Source: Bacteroidales bacterium (GTDB lineage Bacteria > Bacteroidota > Bacteroidia > Bacteroidales > UBA7960). Taken from it: a DNA stretch of 12,400 nt. The translations under genes were made by a program, and so were the position numbers. How positions within the stretch are numbered: position 1 is the stretch's first letter; each line of letters opens with the position of its first letter. Of the stretch, positions 1 through 6,362 are shown piece after piece. Location of the stretch: NCBI GenBank assembly GCA_003557805.1, contig PWNY01000095.1, positions 1 to 12,400 on the forward strand, read 5' to 3'. A model generated the notes under the pieces. The model saw nothing but the letters and a program-made list of their open reading frames with translations. It made no database searches and was not told the DNA's origin.

Positions 1-1448
1 TGTCTGTAGTCGGGCATATTCCTGGAAGAGGTGTTTAACCCTGCAAACCAGTCAAGCTCGGTATCCCCGGAAATTTTATGCCGGCCTGTCAACTGACCGG
101 TGTATAAACCCCTGAAAATTTGCTGGAAGGAGTGGTTGTTCATTGTGAAACCAAAATCCAGGTGGTCTCCCAGCCTGTTAACGTAACGGTAAGAACTGAT
201 GTGGTTAAACAAGTTTACCACTTCTATAGTATGGTCCTGGCGGTATTGAATACCCCAGTTATGCAGCAGTCCAATCTTGATATTGTTGTTATACTGCTGA
301 TCATTAAAATTATAAATCGGCAGGCTTTGATCCTGCTGGTGATTATAGGCATTGTAATCACTGCGGGTTATCTGGTTTGCAGAGAGGCTGTTGCCGTAGT
401 AAAAGGTGGTTATGTTACCAATATCAAAACTTCCTGGTTGAAACCTGAGGCTGCCTGACAATGAGATGCTCTGGTCGGGGTATGCCTGCATCTGTTCAGG
501 TACCCAGACACTGTTATCAAGCGACCGGCCCGTTTCAGTTAAAAGGTCCGGGTTATTGGAAATTGACCGGATATCATCAGGAAAATCCGATGGAAGCTTG
601 AAAAACCTCTCTCCTGTCCCGGCCCAGGACATCGGATCCCTTCTGGTCATCATGAAGCTGTTAAAACTGGTGCCGTGGACATATCCGGAGGAGTATGAGA
701 TTCGCATACCGGTGTTCTCCGGTATCGACCTGGTAAATATCTGTACCACGCCACCTCCAAAATCCCCGGGAAGTTCAGGTGACGGACTCTTGAATACCAT
801 CAGTCGGTCAATCTGCGAACTCGGTATCATATCAAATGAAAATGACCTTACATCCGGCTCCATGCTGGGAGCAGCCATTGAATGAAGCCTAACAGGATTA
901 TATCTCTCACTTAACCCCCTGATAATAATGAAACGGTTATCCATTACAGTTACACCTGGTACCCTCCTGACAACCTCGGCGGCATCACTGTCCTGGGAAC
1001 GGCTTATCTGCTGGGAGGATATCCCGCTTGCAATAATCCCTCCCGATCTTATTGTATTAAGAACGGCTATTTCAGAGTGGGTTGCCCTGCGTGCGGTAAC
1101 CGTTGTACCGCTTATCTCAATATTTACGGGGCGAAGCTGAATGTCCAGGTTAAGGCTTTTACCGTTTTCAACCAAAACCTCATCAATATAAAGCGGCTCA
1201 TATGATATATAGGATATATAGAGTACATAAACACCATCTTCCAGGTTTTGGATAATGAATTCCCCATCAAAGTTTGTAATTGCCCCCCTTGTTGTCCCAT
1301 CAATAAGTATCTGTGCTCCCACAAGAGCCTCCGTGGTCCTGCTGTCAGTGACAACTCCTTCGATTTGCCCGTTCTGAGCCTTCAACAGTGTTATAAACCC
1401 AAAAAATGTGATAAAAATCAGAGGAATGAAACCTTTCAGCGCTGCCAT
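1..1448 (-). CDS. TonB-dependent receptor, N-terminal part (runs off left edge)
   Basis: Reading the minus strand from the ATG at 1446-1448 gives 482 codons without a stop, continuing past base 1, so only the N-terminal portion is present. Residues 1-25 form a Sec signal peptide (MAALKG, then a hydrophobic run, ending LLKAQ). Residues about 28-108 resemble a CarboxypepD_reg-like beta-sandwich (GQIEGVVTD... GAQILIDG... TNFDGEFIIQNL). Residues about 145-240 form the plug: DAAEVVRRVPGVTV, IIIRGLSERYN, a PSMEPD segment, FSFDMIPSSQIDRL, then KSPSPELPGDFGGGVVQIFTR. Alternating aromatic and polar strands of the beta-barrel follow. Such receptors sit in the outer membrane and import large or scarce substrates using TonB energy. 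The plug's SERYN / PSxExD / FDxIPS signature is a subgroup distinct from SusC, and no SusD-like partner is seen. The substrate cannot be inferred. Confidence 0.9.
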   Translation of the reverse strand, partial: MAALKGFIPLIFITFFGFITLLKAQNGQIEGVVTDSRTTEALVGAQILIDGTTRGAITNFDGEFIIQNLEDGVYVLYISYISYEPLYIDEVLVENGKSLNLDIQLRPVNIEISGTTVTARRATHSEIAVLNTIRSGGIIASGISSQQISRSQDSDAAEVVRRVPGVTVMDNRFIIIRGLSERYNPVRLHSMAAPSMEPDVRSFSFDMIPSSQIDRLMVFKSPSPELPGDFGGGVVQIFTRSIPENTGMRISYSSGYVHGTSFNSFMMTRRDPMSWAGTGERFFKLPSDFPDDIRSISNNPDLLTETGRSLDNSVWVPEQMQAYPDQSISLSGSLRFQPGSFDIGNITTFYYGNSLSANQITRSDYNAYNHQQDQSLPIYNFNDQQYNNNIKIGLLHNWGIQYRQDHTIEVVNLFNHISSYRYVNRLGDHLDFGFTMNNHSFQQIFRGLYTGQLTGRHKISGDTELDWFAGLNTSSRNMPDYR

Positions 1449-1469
1449 ACAGAATATCTTTTGCTATGG

Positions 1470-1477
1470 CAAAATTA
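1470..1477 (-). promoter_or_regulatory. Candidate -7 box of the TonB-receptor gene
   Basis: On the minus strand this reads TAATTTTG, an exact match to the Bacteroidetes TAnnTTTG -7 consensus, ending 21 bases before the receptor's ATG. I see no TTG at the expected 19-21 base spacing upstream, so the match is only half of a promoter. It suggests the receptor may be transcribed separately from the amidohydrolase gene 151 bases upstream on the same strand. Confidence 0.35.
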
Positions 1478-1599
1478 CGCTGTAGTGTCCGTATAATGTA
1501 TTAAGGGAATATTATGCTTATATCATTTTTTCTTAAACAAGACAATCAAATAACAGAAATTAAACCCATTCCTGAGCTAACAGCTCTTATGATTATCTA

Positions 1600-2805
1600 T
1601 TATCCATTCCCCTGATTTGAAGCAAGGGTATTGATCGCAACCCAGGCCATCAGTCCCATTCCTGTCTGAAGTGCATTTTCGTCAATGTCGAAAGTCGGGG
1701 TGTGAAGATTTGAGTTTATCCCCTTTTCAACGTTGCGTATTCCAAGCCGGTAAAAGCACGCATCCACCTTCTGCGAGTAGTTTGCAAAATCCTCGGCCGT
1801 CATTGAAAGCTCCAGCTCTTCGACATTCTCCCTCCCGAGGTATTCTGTGGCATACTCCCGGAAGTTTGATGCAAGCCTCTCATTGTTAACCAGGAAGGGG
1901 TAGCCGCTGTCTATGAACACATCACAATCACCGCCCATACCCTGGGCGATAAATACGGCAGTTTCTCTTATCCTTAAATGTGCCTTTCCCCTCCACTCTT
2001 CGTCAAATGTCCTGAAGGTGCCTTCAAGCCGAACCTCGTCAGGGATCACATTCGTCTGCCCCTCCCCTGTGATCCTGCCGAACGACAGCACCGTGGGGAT
2101 GTATGGCGTGGCATTTCGGCTAACTACCTGCTGCAGTGCCACCACAATATGAGAGGCTATCACCACCGGGTCAACATTCATATGGGGAGTGGCAGCATGA
2201 CCGCCCTTACCCTTCACGGTGATAAACACCTCATCGGTAGAGGCCATGTACCGTCCGCTTCTTATACCGACCTTGCCTGCAGGCAGTCCGGGAAACACAT
2301 GCTGCCCGAACATTGCATCCGGCCTGGGATTATCCAGCACCCCCTCCTGTATCATCAGGCTTGCACCCCCGGGGTAATTCTCCTCAGAAGGCTGGAATAT
2401 AAGTTTGACGCTGCCTTTCCAGTGACCCCGCAGCTTGTTCAGTATCTTGGCCGTGCCCAGCAGGCTGGCCATATGAACGTCATGGCCACAGGCATGCATC
2501 ACACCGGGAACAGCAGATTTATACTCTACCCTGTTCTGCTCATGGATTGGCAGTGCATCCATATCGGCCCTGAGTGCAACCATGGCAGATCCAGGTTCCT
2601 GTCCCTCTATAACGGCCACTATACCGGTTTCAGCCACCCCGCTTTCATACTTTATCCCCATCTCTTCAAGCCGTGAGGCAATGAACTCGGCTGTCTGGAA
2701 CTCCTTCATAGAGAGCTCGGGAGTAGCGTGGAAATGCCTCCTGAAAAAGACGACCTCTTCGAAGTATTCTGCAGCAAGTTGTTTTATGTTCCCTTTCAGA
2801 TCCAT
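1600..2805 (-). CDS. M20D-family amidohydrolase (N-acyl amino acid / hippurate hydrolase type)
   Basis: A 401-residue protein with no signal peptide, so probably cytoplasmic, and of typical length for the M20D amidohydrolase/carboxypeptidase family. Landmarks in order: RRHFHATPELSMKE near 22-35; LRADMDALPI at 78-87; HACGHDVH at 104-111 with metal ligands C106 and H108; PSEE at 139-142 with the catalytic and ligand glutamates; GQHV with H169; KGKGGHAATPH at 198-208, the dimerisation-domain signature with H203; TAEDF with E338; and NLHTPTFD with H368. Family members hydrolyse N-acyl or N-aryl amino acids (hippurate, auxin conjugates, N-acetylated amino acids) with a dinuclear metal centre; which one here is not visible. 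The gene starts with ATG and ends in tandem stops, TAA TAG. It is divergent from the metallo-hydrolase gene across a short intergenic region. Confidence 0.93.
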   Translation of the reverse strand: MDLKGNIKQLAAEYFEEVVFFRRHFHATPELSMKEFQTAEFIASRLEEMGIKYESGVAETGIVAVIEGQEPGSAMVALRADMDALPIHEQNRVEYKSAVPGVMHACGHDVHMASLLGTAKILNKLRGHWKGSVKLIFQPSEENYPGGASLMIQEGVLDNPRPDAMFGQHVFPGLPAGKVGIRSGRYMASTDEVFITVKGKGGHAATPHMNVDPVVIASHIVVALQQVVSRNATPYIPTVLSFGRITGEGQTNVIPDEVRLEGTFRTFDEEWRGKAHLRIRETAVFIAQGMGGDCDVFIDSGYPFLVNNERLASNFREYATEYLGRENVEELELSMTAEDFANYSQKVDACFYRLGIRNVEKGINSNLHTPTFDIDENALQTGMGLMAWVAINTLASNQGNG

Positions 2806-2826
2806 TGTCTTATATTGATTTGTTCA

Positions 2827-2855
2827 TTGCTAATTTAAGGTTTTTATTTATCTTG
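2827..2855 (+). promoter_or_regulatory. Candidate promoter for the metallo-hydrolase gene
   Basis: TTG at 2827-2829 is followed after 19 bases by TATCTTG at 2849-2855. This resembles the Bacteroidetes TTG-N19-TAnnTTTG promoter but lacks one T of the -7 box. Transcription would begin around 2859-2863. That leaves almost no leader for the ATG at 2860 and favours the ATG at 2890 as the translation start. Confidence 0.4.
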
Positions 2856-2889
2856 CCAGATGAAAGTTTTGAGCAAAAAACCTTTAAAA

Positions 2890-3534
2890 ATGCATATCAA
2901 GCAATTCGTTTTCAACCCCTTTCAGGTAAATAACTTCGTACTTTATGATGATACCGGCGAATGTGCAATAATTGATTCCTCATGCTATGACAAAGAGGAG
3001 AAGAAACAGCTCGCTGCCTTTATAAAGGAAAACAGCCTGAAGCCGGTGCTGCAGCTCTTTACCCACTGCCACATTGACCACATGGTGGGCAGCAGGTTCG
3101 TTTCCAAGACATTCCACCTCAAACCCCTTACCCATGAGGACAGTATGCCGTTTTTAAAAAACAGCAAGGAGTACGGCAAGGTGTTCGGGTTTGATGTAGA
3201 TAAACCTGTCATGCCGGATATATTCCTTCAGGACGGTGATATTGCTGAGTTCGGGAACCAGCAGTTAAGGGTCATTCATACCCCCGGGCACGCTGCCGGC
3301 AGCCTATGCTTTTACAATGAGGCTGATGGTTCTGTATTTGCAGGTGATGTTCTTTTCCAGGGGGGTGTGGGTCGTACCGACCTGCCAACAGGCGACCATG
3401 ACCTGCTTATTAAATCAATTTTACAGAAACTGCTCATTCTGCCGGAAGATACAAGGGTTTACCCCGGGCACGGGCCGGATACCACAATAGGTGAGGAAAA
3501 AAGGTCAAACCCTTTCCTTACAGGTATTTACTGA
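2890..3534 (+). CDS. Metallo-beta-lactamase-fold hydrolase, glyoxalase II-like
   Basis: From the ATG at 2890 the product is 214 residues, beginning MHIKQFVFNPFQVNN, which is how compact GloB-like proteins (YcbL type) usually begin. Starting at 2860 would add ten basic residues of poor family fit, and the candidate promoter lies too close to that codon. The metal ligands are intact: the HxHxDH motif as THCHIDH (H59, H61, D63, H64), TPGHAAG with H134, AGDVLF with D153, and YPGHGP with H194. GRTDLPTGD at 161-169 is also typical. The family uses a Zn/Fe dinuclear centre to hydrolyse thioesters such as S-lactoylglutathione, but many Bacteroidota homologues have no known substrate and I do not assign one. 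The gene is divergent from the amidohydrolase and convergent with the glycosyltransferase gene, with 30 bases between the two stops. Confidence 0.9.
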   Translation: MHIKQFVFNPFQVNNFVLYDDTGECAIIDSSCYDKEEKKQLAAFIKENSLKPVLQLFTHCHIDHMVGSRFVSKTFHLKPLTHEDSMPFLKNSKEYGKVFGFDVDKPVMPDIFLQDGDIAEFGNQQLRVIHTPGHAAGSLCFYNEADGSVFAGDVLFQGGVGRTDLPTGDHDLLIKSILQKLLILPEDTRVYPGHGPDTTIGEEKRSNPFLTGIY

Positions 3535-3564
3535 TGTTTTTTTGCTGAAAAGATAAAAGCCTTG

Positions 3565-4563
3565 TCAGGCATTCGCATGTTGCTGCCGGATAAACTCCCT
3601 TACAGCAGAAACTAGTTTCTCCTCATCGATCTTGTTCATGCAGTCAAAATGCCCCTTTGGACATTTGGAGTATCCTATTTTGGTACAGGGCCTGCATGGT
3701 AATCCTTCCACCTCAATGACAACTGACCTTTCAGGGTATCGGGGCATATAGGGCAGCATGCCAAAGGCGGGAACGGTATTGCCCCAAACCGACACTATCC
3801 TTTTGTTGAAAGCCGCTGCAATGTGCATCAGGCCCGTATCATGAGTTATCACGACATCTGCCATTTTCACCACATATGCCGACTGCTGCAGGCTGAAGAT
3901 CCCACAACCGTTGAACACATCCCCGCTGGTTCTTTCTGCACTACCCCCGAGCAGGACCACCCCGGTGCCAAGTTTTTTGCATATTGAAATGATCTTTTCG
4001 TCAGGGAGCCTCTTTGTTGCGTGTTTCCCTCCAATTACAAAAGCAACCGGTCTTTCCCTGAAGGCCGGGGGCAGCTGTTTTGGCCAGCCGGGCGAGGCCT
4101 CTTCAAAGAAAAAGTCAAGACCCTCACCGTCGTTCTTCACACCTGCTATACCTGCTGCATCAAAGTAGCGGTCAACTATATGCTTGCCGGGTAACCTGTT
4201 GATCTTAAATGCTGTCAGTAGCCATTTCTCAATATTCATCTTAAAGAGGCTGCGGGAGGGTTTTAAAAGGGCAGTCTTGACCAGGGCACTCCTTAGGTTG
4301 TTATGAAGATCTATCACAGCTGAAACACCGGCAGACCTGAGTTTTCTGATCATGCCTGAAAGGCTCCCGTCTAAAAGGTGCAGATGGTCGATGTTGGGGT
4401 TGTGCTCAAGAAGGCCTTTGTATTTTGCCTTGGTAGCAAAATGAACCTCAATGTTTTTACCGGGCATCTTTTTCAGGCATCGAAGCACAGGTGTACAGAG
4501 TACTATATCCCCTATCGAGCTGAAACGGATTACGAGTATTTTTTCGGGCGCACTTTCTGTCAT
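3565..4563 (-). CDS. Glycosyltransferase family 9 (heptosyltransferase-like)
   Basis: A 332-residue two-domain GT-B protein of the ADP-heptose:LPS heptosyltransferase (WaaF/WaaC) superfamily, of normal length. The N-terminal half has ILVIRFSSIGDIVLCTPVL (9-27), the family's opening strand-loop-helix, and VIDLHNNLRS (83-92). The C-terminal half has VAFVIGGKHATKRLPDEK (173-190) and HDTGLMHIAAAF (241-252), the sugar-nucleotide-binding region. Near the C-terminus is a four-cysteine cluster (C290, C293, C301, C308) of the CRPCxKIGYxKCPKGHFxCM type. The protein has no membrane span and should act at the inner face of the inner membrane, adding a sugar to lipid A core or another envelope glycolipid; donor and acceptor are inferred only from the family. 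The gene follows the TolC-family gene by 54 bases on the same strand, suggesting one operon. AGGA lies 4 bases before the ATG. Confidence 0.9.
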   Translation of the reverse strand: MTESAPEKILVIRFSSIGDIVLCTPVLRCLKKMPGKNIEVHFATKAKYKGLLEHNPNIDHLHLLDGSLSGMIRKLRSAGVSAVIDLHNNLRSALVKTALLKPSRSLFKMNIEKWLLTAFKINRLPGKHIVDRYFDAAGIAGVKNDGEGLDFFFEEASPGWPKQLPPAFRERPVAFVIGGKHATKRLPDEKIISICKKLGTGVVLLGGSAERTSGDVFNGCGIFSLQQSAYVVKMADVVITHDTGLMHIAAAFNKRIVSVWGNTVPAFGMLPYMPRYPERSVVIEVEGLPCRPCTKIGYSKCPKGHFDCMNKIDEEKLVSAVREFIRQQHANA

Positions 4564-4617
4564 TTATCCTGACTTTTACATTAGAAAAGCTTCAGGAAAA
4601 AGAATCACTGGAACTTC

Positions 4618-6099
4618 TCAGATGGTATCAAAATCGACCGTAATGGGCCTGTCATTGAGAAAGTCATAAAGAGTGAGCCTTCTCATTTCATAGTATCCCC
4701 GCCAGTAGTTCCTCAAAGCAGAGAGATATCTCTGCTTTGCCCTGTCTTTTTCCTCCAGTGCCAGGTTCAGCTCGATAATATCTATCCTGCCTATCAGGAA
4801 GCGCTGCCTGGTTACCTCGTACCTTTTTTCAGCGATTAAATCGGCGGTCCTGGCAACTTCAAGCTGCCTGTCCAGCATGTTGAACTCCATCACCCTCAGG
4901 AACACCTCCTGCTCAAAGTCAACCATCGCCTGGTTTACGGTTGTGTTAACAAGTTCCCGGTTGGACTCTGCCATACGCACCCTGCCCCTTGAAACACCCC
5001 AGTCCAGGATGGGGATCTGCACACCAATGGTAAGCTGCTGCTGATCCATCGGGTCCCTGTAAACATCATCAAAACTTTCTGAACTCTGTGTAAGTCCGAA
5101 TACCGCAAACAGGTTCGCGTTAAACCGGCTGTCCGCCCTTGCCTGATCTACCTGGCTGTCGGCCTCAAGCATCTGCCTCTCCTGTGTCAGGATATCTGAC
5201 CTGTTTGCCCTTGCCTCGGCAAGCGCAGTGCTAAAATCTATCGTAAGTTGGTGAGGTTCGTCAGGATGTACAAGTTCCAGGTCCTGCACATCATCAAACC
5301 CTAGGAATGACCGGAACCGGAATATCGCACCCTCATAGTCGATCCTGGACTGTTCCAGGTTTGCTTCAGAGTTCAGCACATTAAGCTCCATCTGCAGCAG
5401 TTCGTTCTCGGCTATGCGGCCCAGCTCATAACGGCCTTTTGCGATCTGGTAAAGGGTATCGTTGTTGGCAATGTTGATCTCGTTTATCTCCCTGTTAATC
5501 TGTGCGAGCAAAAGGTCAAAAAAGAGGTTGGTGGCCCTTATTGATATCTCTTCAAGGCTCTCCTTGTACTGCCTTTGGGCTTCCTCAAATCTCAACGGCT
5601 CGATCTGCCTTTCCCACTTGAATGGGTTATATGAGAATATGGGCTGACGGTAACCTATATTTATAGGGGTTGACAGGTAAGAGATCTCCGTATCGTCATC
5701 CCTGATAAGGTCAATACGTTGAAGGCCGGAACGCACAAAAAGCTCCCCTCCCGTATACCCTATCGTCTGGTTGAGTGACAGGGATGCGGAAGAAGTCGCC
5801 AGGCTTCGCCTGATGAATATATCACTTCCGTCAGGCAGTGTAATTGGGGAAATTGTACGGTTAAGGTTTGGAATAGTCGCATCGAAACTTAAATAAGGAA
5901 GATAACTTGCCCTGAATGAACGGTGCCTCCAGTAATTTCCACGGTAACGGTGCCTGGCCATCATTGCGTCAGGGGAGTTCTCCCTTGCAATATCAATTAC
6001 CTCCTCCAGGGCAAGGAATCTTCTGCTTTGTGCATAACTGTCATTTTCGGAAAGAACAGCAAAAACAACCAAAAAACAAATGCTCAGGTATCTCATCAT
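4618..6099 (-). CDS. TolC-family outer-membrane efflux protein
   Basis: A protein of about 493 residues in the outer-membrane efflux (OEP/TolC) family. It has a signal peptide (MMRYLSICFLVVFAVL, cleavage near SYA-Q at about residue 23). Two alpha/beta repeats follow, rich in long amphipathic helices. Examples are the run beginning LRFEEAQRQYKESLEE with ELLQMELNVLNSEANLEQSRIDYEGAIFRFRSFLGF in the first repeat, and ALAEARANRSDILTQERQMLEADSQVDQARADS with the helices up to LNLALEEKDRAKQRYLSALRNYW in the second. The phrase GVQIPILDWGVSRGRV is a familiar TolC-family strand. Such proteins form trimeric outer-membrane channels that complete RND, ABC or MFS exporters. No periplasmic adaptor or pump gene is adjacent; only the glycosyltransferase gene follows. 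I chose the ATG at 6097-6099; reading back to a TTG at 6106-6108 is unlikely because that triplet lies in a -7-like box. Confidence 0.9.
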   Translation of the reverse strand: MMRYLSICFLVVFAVLSENDSYAQSRRFLALEEVIDIARENSPDAMMARHRYRGNYWRHRSFRASYLPYLSFDATIPNLNRTISPITLPDGSDIFIRRSLATSSASLSLNQTIGYTGGELFVRSGLQRIDLIRDDDTEISYLSTPINIGYRQPIFSYNPFKWERQIEPLRFEEAQRQYKESLEEISIRATNLFFDLLLAQINREINEINIANNDTLYQIAKGRYELGRIAENELLQMELNVLNSEANLEQSRIDYEGAIFRFRSFLGFDDVQDLELVHPDEPHQLTIDFSTALAEARANRSDILTQERQMLEADSQVDQARADSRFNANLFAVFGLTQSSESFDDVYRDPMDQQQLTIGVQIPILDWGVSRGRVRMAESNRELVNTTVNQAMVDFEQEVFLRVMEFNMLDRQLEVARTADLIAEKRYEVTRQRFLIGRIDIIELNLALEEKDRAKQRYLSALRNYWRGYYEMRRLTLYDFLNDRPITVDFDTI

Positions 6100-6362
6100 A
6101 AATAACAAAGGTATTTGGGCTGGTATAATGCCTGGCTATACAATAGCACTGACCATCAGGCAAAAACCGACCCCAAAATTATCACTTTTATTTGTGTTTT
6201 GAAATAAGCTTATCGCTTTTTAGACTCAGGAGGGGCAAATAAGTTTAATTTAGAGCAGTATGAGTGCCAAATAATATTTTTTATGCCCTGGGCAGGAAGC
6301 CATATTATATCACAGATTGAAAAAATCAATAACTTCGTGCATTAAAGAAGTCCGCAAGAAAG
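6100..6362. other. Divergent intergenic region between TolC-family gene and dnaG
   Basis: About 260 AT-rich bases separate the two divergent genes. Besides the -7-like box on the minus strand I see an 11-base perfect palindrome, TGCCC-T-GGGCA (6284-6294), about 70 bases before dnaG, and a weak -7-like TAACTTCG at 6330-6337 on the plus strand without a proper -33 TTG. No coding sequence or RNA structure can be supported here. Confidence 0.5.
6106..6113 (-). promoter_or_regulatory. Candidate -7 box of the TolC-family gene
   Basis: The minus strand reads TACCTTTG, an exact TAnnTTTG match, ending 6 bases before the ATG at 6099. A TTG is present upstream (complement of 6141-6143), but the 27-base spacing is longer than the usual 19-21. 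If this box is used, the leader would be only a few bases long, and the TTG within the box could not be a start codon. The match may also be chance. Confidence 0.35.

Noticed and set aside
120..885. Two plus-strand open frames (112 and 139 codons) at the left edge
   Set aside because: They are antisense to the TonB-receptor frame, which runs unbroken on the minus strand with clear plug motifs.
1574..1586. GAGCT-AAC-AGCTC palindrome downstream of the amidohydrolase gene
   Set aside because: A 5-bp stem with a 3-base loop and no T-tract on either strand; could be chance in an AT-rich gap.
1978..2676. 232-codon plus-strand frame across the amidohydrolase gene
   Set aside because: The minus-strand M20 protein has all catalytic motifs; the plus frame is its antisense shadow with no recognisable domain or signal.
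3559..3570. GCCT-TGTC-AGGC hairpin with T-rich flank between the convergent stops (minus-strand terminator?)
   Set aside because: The stem is only 4 bp and overlaps the glycosyltransferase stop codon; too weak to call a terminator.
6330..6337. TAACTTCG as a dnaG -7 box
   Set aside because: One mismatch to TAnnTTTG and no TTG at the expected distance upstream; not enough to call a promoter.
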